Shown: in pieces, positions 8,361-15,359 of the stretch
Numbering within the stretch: position 1 is the first letter of the stretch
Layout: each line of letters opens with the position of its first letter
NCBI RefSeq assembly: GCF_028743715.1
Contig: NZ_CP117996.1
Span: 1,922,001 to 1,986,000, forward strand
Direction of reading: 5' to 3'
From: Microbacterium sp. Clip185
Lineage (GTDB): Bacteria > Actinomycetota > Actinomycetes > Actinomycetales > Microbacteriaceae
DNA length: 64,000 nt
Notes under the pieces: model-generated
The model's database searches: none
What the model saw: the letters and a program-made list of their open reading frames with translations, nothing else
What the model was told of the DNA's origin: nothing
Position numbers and translations under genes: made by a program

Positions 8361-8459
8361 TCAGAACCCGCTGACGCGGTCGATCGCCTGCGTGAACAGA
8401 TCCGCGAGCGCAGGACCGGCGAGCGCCCAGTTCACCACGACGAGCGTCGTCTCGCGGGG
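8361..8459 (-). pseudogene. 3' fragment of small Flp/DUF4244-type pilin gene
   Basis: In the tad reading direction this frame encodes about 32 residues ending ALADLFTQAIDRVSGF, immediately before tadE. Its pattern (hydrophobic stretch, then AL..L....I.R) and position between tadC and tadE suit the C-terminus of the small DUF4244/Flp-like protein of actinobacterial tad operons. Homology breaks off at the GCGGGG hexamer 8454-8459, where island DNA begins; the start codon and prepilin region are missing. The identification rests mainly on synteny. Confidence 0.55.
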
Positions 8460-8474
8460 TACAGGGGGAACAAC

Positions 8475-8675
8475 GTGACATGGGTAGATGACATCTTCCG
8501 CGCCGGTCAGGCGAACCGAGGCGGGGTCGTGCGCCGTTCGATCGAGTCGGTCGAACAATACGCGTCGATCGAAGAGGTCGTTGTGGCTGCAAGGGATCGT
8601 GGGTTCCATGTGATCGCGACCGGCGATCAGCTAGTCATCCTGTGCCACCCCGGTGAGATGTCAGTTCTCTGCTGA
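8475..8675 (+). CDS. Small protein of unknown function at island edge
   Basis: A 66-residue ORF starting at GTG 8475, with the purine-rich AGGGGGAA 8 bases upstream as ribosome binding site. The sequence has a compact folded look: an acidic/aromatic N-terminus, GGVVRRSIESVEQY, a helix (SIEEVVVAARDRGF) and a hydrophobic end (HVIATGDQLVILCHPGE). It resembles short conserved proteins I associate with actinobacterial plasmids and prophages, but I cannot name the family. It lies just inside the left island junction. Confidence 0.5.
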   Translation: MTWVDDIFRAGQANRGGVVRRSIESVEQYASIEEVVVAARDRGFHVIATGDQLVILCHPGEMSVLC

Positions 8676-8916
8676 CCTCCCGCCGACAGTGGCACCCGGA
8701 CCAGTGGGTGCAGCCCGCCGGTTGTCGCCGTAGCTCCTGGTCGACCTCGTCGCCCATTCGGAAAGAGTAGGGCACAGCGGCGAACGTGGTCGGCTACTGT
8801 CCACCGTCGCCTGTACGATCCGATCATGCCGCCCCGACACGCGGAGCACTAGGCGTCGGGTTGGCGATGCTGGAACGCGGGCGGCGAGCGGCACCGGCTA
8901 TCCATGGGGGAACTAG

Positions 8917-10170
8917 TTGTTCGACGAAGATGCTCGGACCTGGGCAAACGAGGTTCCGCTGTTCCTCGCTGCCGGGACGAAGAGCGATCTCACACGCAAG
9001 ATGTATGAGCGCGACTTGCGCCGGTTTGCTGAGTGGTGCGCAACTCTGAGCTACGTCCCGCTTCGCGCGGATGCAGGCCAGGTGCACGAGTTCGCCGGCC
9101 ACCTCGGCAACATCGGGCACAAGCCGAGAACCATCTACCGCGAGATGACGACCGTGCGGGTATTCTTCGGGTTCCTGGCTGCGCGCGGTGTCATCGCGAC
9201 CAACCCAATCGCGGATCTCCGCTGGTCGACGCCTCCCCTGGAGAACCGCGAGGTGCCGACTGTCGGCGAGCTTCGCGAAATATGGTCAGGGTGCAAAGAC
9301 GACAACGAGCGGGCGACCGTCGGCCTGCTCGGGTTCTGTGGCATGCGCCCATCCGAGGTCGAGTCGGCGACATTCGCCAACCTCGGAGAGGTCGAGGGTC
9401 ATCAGATCCTCCGGGTTCCCGCTCGGAACAACCAGTTCCAGCGCCCGTACGTCGTGATCCCGGAGCCAGTGTCAGCAGCGATCGCGAATCTGCGGACTCG
9501 GCTGGGTTCGGGAGCGATCATCCGCACCGGTTGGGACAACAGTGTTGACCGCAACTCCCTCCGAACCATCGTGATGCGGATAGGCAGCCGCACCAGCTTG
9601 AGATACGAACTCAAGCCCTTGGACCTGACGTTCTGTCTGCGCTCGATCGCGGTTGAGCGGGGATTCGCCTATGGCGAGGTCGTTCGATCGGTAGGTGAGG
9701 CCGAGTCTCGGCGACTCGCCATCTGGGCGGCGCGATCGACCGGGGCAATCGAGGACCACCCTGCACTGCGGTTGAGCAGGCTAGTGCTACCGACCAAGCC
9801 GGATTCGCTCGCGGCGATGGAAGAGGCGGGGACCATGTTGCGGTTGTCCGACGCGCACCCGGCCGCCGCGACAGCATTCGCGGGTGCGGCGCTTGAGAAG
9901 CACCTTCGCGATCTCGCCCGCGAGAACGAGATCCCGCTTCGGGGCGAAGGGAAGCTGAGCGCGTACGCGGCCGTCCTGAAGTCGCGGGGAGTTATCGACA
10001 ACAGGACGCTGCAGTCGATCAACCGACTTCAAGACATCCGCAACGATGCAGCGCACGGTTGGTTCGAGCGAGTGTCCAGTTCGGACGCTGCGTGGTTTAT
10101 CACCAACGCCACCGAACTCATCCGTCGGTACCCCTTGACCGAGCCGGGATCTCTGGGTCAAGGCGACTGA
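8917..10170 (+). CDS. Degenerate tyrosine recombinase fused to HEPN-like domain
   Basis: A 417-residue protein starting at TTG 8917 behind a GGGGGAA ribosome site. Residues 1-95 look like the SAM-like core-binding domain of phage integrases. Residues about 105-275 follow the catalytic fold: GFCGMRPSEVES carries the first Arg (R144). The usual HxLR box reads FCLR (239-242), so the His is replaced, and no catalytic Tyr follows a GH motif. Residues about 310-410 are a separate helical domain with RNDAAH at 375-380, the R-x4-H signature of HEPN ribonucleases. Recombination activity is doubtful, while the HEPN motif is intact. Function is unknown; it may use the integrase fold for DNA binding. Confidence 0.7.
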   Translation: MFDEDARTWANEVPLFLAAGTKSDLTRKMYERDLRRFAEWCATLSYVPLRADAGQVHEFAGHLGNIGHKPRTIYREMTTVRVFFGFLAARGVIATNPIADLRWSTPPLENREVPTVGELREIWSGCKDDNERATVGLLGFCGMRPSEVESATFANLGEVEGHQILRVPARNNQFQRPYVVIPEPVSAAIANLRTRLGSGAIIRTGWDNSVDRNSLRTIVMRIGSRTSLRYELKPLDLTFCLRSIAVERGFAYGEVVRSVGEAESRRLAIWAARSTGAIEDHPALRLSRLVLPTKPDSLAAMEEAGTMLRLSDAHPAAATAFAGAALEKHLRDLARENEIPLRGEGKLSAYAAVLKSRGVIDNRTLQSINRLQDIRNDAAHGWFERVSSSDAAWFITNATELIRRYPLTEPGSLGQGD

Positions 10171-10547
10171 CCAACCGTGTCACGACAAGACCTGCGCGAG
10201 AGCGTGCGCGCTGGACTTCTCCAGCTTCTACCAGATCAAGTCGCTGCCGCAGATGGACGAGGCGTACCTCGAAGACAGGGAGGCCTTCCACCTGGGAAAG
10301 CGCGACGCACTGCACGGTCACGAGTTGATGGTTCGTACCCGCGTGGCCGTGGCGCTGATGGTCCTCGATGGTCGCGTGGAACTGAACGACGAGGACTGGG
10401 AGCTGGCCGAGGCAGTGATGGTTCACTCGCGAGCTACGCGCACGGTGGTTCGGCAACGACTGGCCGAGGTGAGTGCCCAGGAGCACGTGACGCGCGGTCG
10501 CGCGGCGGGCAAGCAGAAGTTCGCTGAACAGGAGCCCTTCCGGCTAC

Positions 10548-10606
10548 CTTGCTCAAACTCGAACATCTGTTCGATGCGCGCCTCAAGCGGAAGGTTCCAC
10601 ACCATG
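10548..10606 (+). promoter_or_regulatory. Promoter/leader region shared with the gene at 13133
   Basis: CTTGCTC at 10548 and GGAAGGTTC before the ATG at 10604 recur at 13076-13133 with almost the same spacing: 56 versus 57 bases from CTTGCTC to ATG. TTGCTC could serve as the -35 element, with GATGCG here and TAACAT in the second copy at the -10 position 18 bp later. The likeness points to a duplicated regulatory region driving two island genes. Confidence 0.5.
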
Positions 10607-10636
10607 CCCAACCACCCCAAGGATCAGCGCCGATGA
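10604..10636 (+). CDS. Putative 10-codon leader peptide upstream of resolvase
   Basis: ATG 10604 opens a 10-codon ORF (MPNHPKDQRR) behind a GGAAGG ribosome site. Its TGA overlaps the resolvase ATG in the ATGA arrangement at 10633-10636. The resolvase itself has no good ribosome site, so its translation is probably coupled to this leader. The two consecutive Pro/His-rich codon runs could also slow ribosomes. The ORF could be accidental, but the exact overlap argues for a role. Confidence 0.45.
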   Translation: MPNHPKDQRR

Positions 10637-11289
10637 CGACCATGATCGGTTACCTACGTGTGTCCACCGAGAAGCAGGCCAGCAGCGGCCTCGGGCTTGA
10701 TGCCCAGCGCGACAGCATCCAGCGCTACGCCGATGCCCACGGCTGGGAGGTGCTCTGGTACGAGGACGCGGGCCTCAGCGCCAAGTCGCTCGCCCGACCC
10801 CAGCTACAGGCCGCGCTCGACCGGCTGGACATCAGTCCCAAGCGCCGCGACGTTGACGGCATCGTGGTGGCCAAGCTCGACCGCCTGAGCCGTAACGTGG
10901 CCGACTTCGCCCGTGTGCTGGAGCAGGCCCGTTCACGCGGCTGGGCACTTGTCGCCATCGACCTGGGAGTGGACACCAGCACGCCGACCGGCGAGCTTGT
11001 GGCCAACGTGATGATGTCGGTAGCGCAGTGGGAGCGCCGGGTGATCGGTGAACACACCAGCGCCGCGATGCAAGCCGCCAAGCGTCAGGGACGACACATG
11101 GGCCGCGTGTCCGTGCTGCCCCAGGACACCGGCGACAGGCTCCTGGCGCTGCGCCGCACGCGCACCCTCGCCGACACGGCTGCCACACTCAACGCCGAGG
11201 GCCGCACCACGGCTACCGGGCTGCCCTGGACTGTCAATGGCGTAGCCAAGGCACAGCGCCGACTCACATCCCGCCTGGCCGTGGCCTGA
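10633..11289 (+). CDS. Serine recombinase (resolvase/invertase family)
   Basis: A 218-residue small serine recombinase. The catalytic domain spans residues 1-140, with the nucleophile Ser in YLRVSTEKQ (Ser9), the GLDAQ motif and the Arg-rich VAKLDRLSRNVADF active-site segment, then the E-helix region GELVANVMMSVAQWERR. A short C-terminal HTH (residues about 165-210) binds DNA. The start is set by the MTTMIGYLRVST beginning and the ATGA overlap with the leader ORF. It is complete and probably active as an island resolvase or invertase. No clear res site was recognised next to it. Confidence 0.88.
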   Translation: MTTMIGYLRVSTEKQASSGLGLDAQRDSIQRYADAHGWEVLWYEDAGLSAKSLARPQLQAALDRLDISPKRRDVDGIVVAKLDRLSRNVADFARVLEQARSRGWALVAIDLGVDTSTPTGELVANVMMSVAQWERRVIGEHTSAAMQAAKRQGRHMGRVSVLPQDTGDRLLALRRTRTLADTAATLNAEGRTTATGLPWTVNGVAKAQRRLTSRLAVA

Positions 11290-11308
11290 CCCACAAGCTC
11301 ACCCGTCG

Positions 11309-12019
11309 TCACATGCGGGGGTCACCTACGGACCAAGGGCCGTAGATGGCGACTCGCTTCCGCGCGTAGCCATTGATTATCCACGCCATGACGACCGTGA
11401 GCACTGCACCCGTGATTCCCACCGCGAGACCCCACCCAACTTGATCTAGGTAGGCCAACGCGACCCCGACTGCGACAGCGTTGATGCCGAGCGAAGCAAC
11501 AAGCCCGAATCCCAACTCGGCGCGAGTTCCACCCTCCATCTGATTGAGTGATCCGAGCCGGGCAGCACGGACCGGTTCCGCTCCCTCGTGATACTCGTGA
11601 GCGACGCGATATCGCTCAGCCAGCAGGCGCACTCCTCTTCGAATGGGGTTCATCGAGAACGCGATCGAGATGCTGAGCGCGCCAAGAATGTTCCAGAAAT
11701 CCGCATCCTTGCGCGCCCAGAGGAACGCTTGCGCTGGCCCGAGGAGCATTAGAGCCACCAACGGCAAGAACCTCCAACCGGGCACGAGCATCCCGGCAAC
11801 AAGAGAGGCGTTGGCGTTGTGGAGGATCGCCCTCAGCGTCACCAATCGGGCCTCGTTCTGCTCATGCTCACTCGTCTCCTGGAGCCACTTCACACGGCGC
11901 TTTAGAACGGCAGGACGAGTCCACTGGCTGATGGCCACAACCAGCCCAACCAGCGAAACGATGGCGGCGAGCGCCTTCGAAGCAGCGTCAATCGCCTGCG
12001 CTGGATCGATGCTGTTCAC
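11309..12019 (-). CDS. Membrane protein of unknown function
   Basis: A 236-residue protein that I do not recognise. There is one N-terminal hydrophobic helix (about 17-32), a charged cytoplasmic stretch (VLKRRVKWLQETSEHEQNEARLV), two to three hydrophobic segments at about 70-125, a second charged stretch, and two closing membrane helices (about 165-215). It is convergent with the resolvase and on the same strand as the 249-aa membrane gene upstream, 86 bases away, so the two may be co-transcribed. Confidence 0.6.
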   Translation of the reverse strand: MNSIDPAQAIDAASKALAAIVSLVGLVVAISQWTRPAVLKRRVKWLQETSEHEQNEARLVTLRAILHNANASLVAGMLVPGWRFLPLVALMLLGPAQAFLWARKDADFWNILGALSISIAFSMNPIRRGVRLLAERYRVAHEYHEGAEPVRAARLGSLNQMEGGTRAELGFGLVASLGINAVAVGVALAYLDQVGWGLAVGITGAVLTVVMAWIINGYARKRVAIYGPWSVGDPRM

Positions 12020-12105
12020 AGTGCCCAGTATCCCGGAGCATGCCGCATCAGCGGTCTAGGCTCGCTCAGCCAGACAAGGCCTTATACCGGCGCACGCTCG
12101 CCGGG

Positions 12106-12855
12106 CTACTCTTTGGCGCATTCGACTGGCGTCGGTGCGCCCCCAGCCCGGAAAACGGGAGTGGCAATCCAGCGCAGGTCCGGCGGAAGCCAGTTGATCT
12201 CACAGACTTCACGGCTTGAGATGTCAGATACCTTGATCCAAACCGGCTTACGGCTGCGATCAAGCAGAAGTAGCTGACCAGCCTGTTCGCCGACGACGTA
12301 GCCCGCAACGGTGTCACCCGATGACGTAGTCGTTATCTGTTCGGATGGCATCCAAGGCTGGCCAAGGAGCACAACGACGACCGTTCCGATTGCAAGCCCC
12401 GCTGCCCACGCCCCGCGATTCTTCTTCGACTTGGGACGAGGTTTGCGCCGTCGCGCCCTCAATATCTTCCCGACAATCACCCCGATCACAGCGATAGTCA
12501 CCAGCGCTACGAGAATCGGCGTCATGAAGGACCCGTAGATCAAGGGAAGCAGCGCAGTAACCGCGATAGTGGTGCCGAAGACGATCGCGCGGGGCGCACC
12601 AGCTTCATGGACACGATTCACGTAGCCTCCTGGATCGAACACCCAAACGACTGAGAGTCCGACGACCAGAAACAGTGCGAGCGTCGTGATGAGAAGCGTT
12701 GCCTGGTTAGTAAGCGTCAACACGGCAAACGCAACCGGCAGGTCGAACCTTGCGAAGTACAGCGCGCGCAGCACGACGAGAACCGCGAGTGACAGTGAGA
12801 CTGTTAGCGCCACATGCTTCGTGGCGAGGTCACGCGCGCGCTCCAACAAGGTCAT
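12106..12855 (-). CDS. Membrane protein of unknown function
   Basis: A 249-residue protein with four to five hydrophobic helices in residues 15-125, a very basic loop (KILRARRRKPRPKSKKNRG), another membrane helix at about 150-165 and an extracytoplasmic-type C-terminal domain of about 80 residues (VAGYVVGEQAGQLLLLDRSRKPVWIKVSDIS) containing two Cys near the end. The C-terminal part resembles a small beta-rich sensor or binding domain, but no family is recognised. It sits upstream of and co-directional with the 236-aa membrane gene. Confidence 0.6.
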   Translation of the reverse strand: MTLLERARDLATKHVALTVSLSLAVLVVLRALYFARFDLPVAFAVLTLTNQATLLITTLALFLVVGLSVVWVFDPGGYVNRVHEAGAPRAIVFGTTIAVTALLPLIYGSFMTPILVALVTIAVIGVIVGKILRARRRKPRPKSKKNRGAWAAGLAIGTVVVVLLGQPWMPSEQITTTSSGDTVAGYVVGEQAGQLLLLDRSRKPVWIKVSDISSREVCEINWLPPDLRWIATPVFRAGGAPTPVECAKE

Positions 12856-13075
12856 GATTCATTGTGCCCGTCACACAGCGGACTCCCCCTTATGACATCC
12901 CGCGCACGGCGAACGGGCTTACCACCGCACTCCTGACGGGGGCCGGAGTACGTCGCAACCGCACCCCCTTCACACTGGCGCGAGTTCCGGAAGGGGACCG
13001 TTTCGGCTACCACGGCAGCGGTCTACACGCCGTAGTTGAGACCCGCTCTTGGATGCCCTCGTGAGCCGAGGCTAG

Positions 13076-13135
13076 CTTGCTCGTGTTCGAAGCAATCTTC
13101 TAACATCCGCCCCGCCAGGAAGGTTCTACATTATG
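13076..13135 (+). promoter_or_regulatory. Promoter/leader region, second copy
   Basis: CTTGCTC (13076) and GGAAGGTTC ahead of ATG 13133 repeat the layout seen before the resolvase leader at 10548-10606. Here TTGCTC and TAACAT are 18 bp apart and make a plausible sigma-A-type promoter. The 277 bases upstream, back to 12856, hold no gene that I can support. Confidence 0.5.
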
Positions 13136-13546
13136 GCCACCAAGACCACCAGCACCAAGACCCCGAAGCCCGTCGAGACCGTGGAGGCTGCCGCGTTCGA
13201 CGAGGCGCTGCCCGCCATCGAAGCTGCCATCCAGCAGGTCGTTGACACGTTCGGCGTCACCGTGCAGCGCGCCCGCCTCAAGGGCATCCGCGCGCTGGCC
13301 TACCAGGCGCTCGTTGAGTCCATCGAGGCCGGCGATCTGGAAGCCCTCACCCAGCGGGCCATCACCAACGCGGGCAGCCTGCCCAACGGCTGGACCGTCA
13401 CCCCGCCCCGCCGTGCGCCCAAGGCCGACGCTGCAACGGCTGCTAAGGAGCCCGCTGCACGCAAGCCCCGCGTCACCAAGGGCAGCACCGTCGCCACCGA
13501 GGAAGGCGTGGTCATCGCGGAGCAGCGCCACAGCGAACTCTCATAG
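13133..13546 (+). CDS. Small basic-tailed protein of unknown function
   Basis: A 137-residue protein. A Thr/Lys-rich start (MATKTTSTKTPKPV) precedes a predicted helical body (residues about 18-80, FDEALPAIEAAIQQVVDTFGVTVQRARLKGIRALAYQALVESI). The tail is Ala/Lys/Pro-rich and basic (RAPKADAATAAKEPAARKPRVTKG). The body could be a DNA-binding or dimerisation domain with a disordered basic tail, but I do not recognise the family. It has a strong GGAAGG ribosome site and the promoter layout shared with the resolvase. Confidence 0.6.
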   Translation: MATKTTSTKTPKPVETVEAAAFDEALPAIEAAIQQVVDTFGVTVQRARLKGIRALAYQALVESIEAGDLEALTQRAITNAGSLPNGWTVTPPRRAPKADAATAAKEPAARKPRVTKGSTVATEEGVVIAEQRHSELS

Positions 13547-13635
13547 CCGAGTGGGGCAGAGCTAGCTAACCCGGTTGCGGTGCGCCTCAAAGTAGGCGTG
13601 CCGACCGTGGTCCTGCTGCCCGGTGAATCCCTTGA

Positions 13636-13959
13636 ACTCGCCCCCGCCCCGAGTACAACCGGCAAACGAAGCTGTTCGAGGTCTCCCGCGATAACGGTGA
13701 CGACCTGATTGACGGGCTGATCCGGGAGTTCGGGACTGTCCGCGTGGTCATATATGGAAACTCTCGTACAACGTGCGTATCCGAATGCTGGGGCGCCAAT
13801 CCTGACAATGCCTGGAACTGCGTCTGCGGATGCGCTGGCTCCAACCACGGAAGCGGCCACCCGCTTGGCGTTGAGGTGGCGCGCGGGCTTTCAGTGGAGA
13901 ATCAGCACACGCGCGCCGAATACCTTGCGTCTCGCACCGGATGGGTGTTCGTCGCCTGA
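13636..13959 (+). pseudogene. Frameshifted Cys/His-rich mobile-element gene (3' part)
   Basis: From just after a stop at 13633-13635 this frame is open to the TGA at 13957-13959. It encodes LFEVSRDNGDDLIDGLIREF, then VVIYGNSRTTCVSECWG and a C-x-C-x-C ... NHG cluster (CVCGCAGSNHG). The spacing suggests a small zinc- or metal-binding fold. There is no start codon near the beginning; a better beginning lies in another frame at about 13579, with a C-rich run at 13641-13650 as the likely frameshift point. It fills the gap between the 137-aa gene and the next membrane gene. Confidence 0.5.
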
Positions 13960-13974
13960 CGCCCGAGAGTAGTG

Positions 13975-14484
13975 CTAGCCGTTCAGCAGCTTGAGCACAG
14001 CGGTCAGCACCGCGCCAAGCCCAAGCACCCAGGTGACCAGCCCCGCAGCAGGGGACCATTCAGCGACCGCGACCCGCCGACGCTCGAATTCCTCGACAAG
14101 TGCAGCAGCTTCATCCTTCATCTTCTTCATCTCATCGGAGTCGTCTTTGGCCAACCCCAGGGCCTTCAGCGCTCCCTTCAATCGACCGGCTTTGCTTGGC
14201 GCGACCAGCGCCTGGAGACTATCGATCGCCTGCTCGTAGCGAATCTCAAGTACTGCGCCGATCTGCTTGACTGCGCCCACAACCACGGTGGCCGCAGCGA
14301 TACCAATGAGGCCACCTACGCCCCCCGAGAGGACAGCCGAGACGACGACTGCCGCGACGACGACTACTGTGACGATGAGAATGACAATGTCGCGAGTCAC
14401 CCGCGTGCGCACAGCGCTCGGAATCTGAACTTCGATATCAGCCACAGGCCAAACATATCGCTCGGCGGGTTCAGCCCGATTCAC
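13975..14484 (-). CDS. Membrane protein of unknown function with coiled-coil region
   Basis: A protein of up to 169 residues. Two hydrophobic helices lie at about residues 33-70, with a polar, probably coiled-coil region (KDDSDEMKKMKDEAAALVEEFERRR) and a final membrane helix at about 145-166. An alternative GTG start at 14445 (MADIEVQIPS...) would remove 13 residues and fits better with a conserved-looking start. It is the last gene before the right island junction, in the same direction as the broken tadC. Function is unknown. Confidence 0.55.
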   Translation of the reverse strand: MNRAEPAERYVWPVADIEVQIPSAVRTRVTRDIVILIVTVVVVAAVVVSAVLSGGVGGLIGIAAATVVVGAVKQIGAVLEIRYEQAIDSLQALVAPSKAGRLKGALKALGLAKDDSDEMKKMKDEAAALVEEFERRRVAVAEWSPAAGLVTWVLGLGAVLTAVLKLLNG

Positions 14485-14495
14485 GCAAGGTACGT

Positions 14496-15359
14496 TTACG
14501 CAATGGTGCGGGGCAGCAGCATGTAGATCTCTTTACGGCCGGCCTTCTCGATGAGCACGCGCTTGGCGTCCTCGCGTGCGTCGGCGGCCTGCGCCTGCAG
14601 AACCTGCGCGAGTGGTGCGCCGCGGTCGATGGCGGCGACGATCTGGTCGATGCTGCGGGCGACGGCGGGCGTGTCGATCGCCCGCGCGACGGAGGCGAGC
14701 GCGTCGCTCAGCGACGACCCCGTGCCGACATCCAGCACGGCGCGACGAAGCTCCGTCACGATCTCGCCGGAGCCGACCGAGGACACACGCCGGATCGCGT
14801 CGAAGGCGCCCTCGCCGGCGGCGAGGCACAGCGCGAGGAACTCCAGGATGGTGGGCAGCTCCTCGGCGGCACGCGCAGCGCGTGTCCGAACCGCCGCCCC
14901 GAGGCGCAGGTCGTAGCCAATCGCTCCGGCCACAGCACCCAGCAACGGGAGCACGCCGACGGCGGGGGCGAAAGACCCGGCGACCACGAGAGCGACCACG
15001 AGGACCGCGCCGACGACGAGACCGACGATCGCCCAGGTGAGTTGGCGCGCCCGGAAGGCCGCCGCATCCATCAGCCATCCCGCGCGGCGCAGCCGCGCCT
15101 CCAGGTCGGCCGCGCCGCCCACGCGCGCACCCAGCCGGCGCAGCAGCTTCTCACCCGCGTCGCGTACAGGGGCGTGCAGCGGCGTCAGTCCACGCGGGTC
15201 GGCGACATCACGCACGTACGGCGCGACACGGCGACCGAGCGACACGGCACGCCACCTCGGAGTCGCCCAGAGGATCAGGGACATTCCGGCACCCAGCGCC
15301 CCGCCGAGCAGCACGGCGACGGCCACCTGCGTGATTCCGGCCGGGGTCATCCGAACCAC
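14496..15359 (-). pseudogene. tadC: tadC, C-terminally truncated by the island
   Basis: Encodes 287 residues of a TadC/GspF-like inner-membrane platform protein: two N-terminal membrane helices, the cytoplasmic alpha-helical core LPTILEFLALCLAAGEGAFDAIRRV, and a repeated core toward the C-terminus. Family sequence ends at KEIYMLLP. The last three codons and stop come from island DNA beyond the GCGGGG hexamer at 14508-14513, so the final membrane helices that TadC needs are missing. The start overlaps the tadB 3' end by 13 bases. It is probably non-functional. Confidence 0.8.

Larger units (their letters stand above)
10253..10636 (+). pseudogene. C-terminal remnant of phage/plasmid-type primase-helicase
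   Basis: The frame from about 10253 encodes a segment (HELMVRTRVAVALMVLDGRVELNDEDWELAEAVM) that matches the helical C-terminus found after the AAA ATPase domain in replicative primase/polymerase proteins of mobile elements. The primase and ATPase domains are absent: the frame can be followed upstream only to about 10150, where the recombinase-HEPN gene ends. It runs into the resolvase leader at its 3' end. I regard it as a relic of an earlier replication module. Confidence 0.55.
8454..14513. mobile_element. 6-kb genomic island inserted between tadC and tadE
   Basis: Both edges lie in tad genes. At the left the pilin-like gene is cut; at the right tadC loses its C-terminus. The hexamer GCGGGG is present at both junctions (8454-8459 and 14508-14513), in the same reading frame of the broken genes. 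Contents: a 66-aa ORF, a recombinase-HEPN fusion, a primase remnant, a serine resolvase, three membrane proteins, a small basic protein and a frameshifted Cys/His-rich gene. None resembles the flanking chromosome. Exact ends are inferred from where tad homology stops. Confidence 0.7.

Noticed and set aside
12864..13064. Short plus-strand frame upstream of the 137-aa gene
   Set aside because: It has no ribosome site, no recognisable sequence and unusual composition; the region is better explained as intergenic.
13754..13972. 72-codon plus-strand frame overlapping the Cys/His-rich fragment
   Set aside because: The other frame has a coherent metal-site pattern, while this one has the composition of a shadow.
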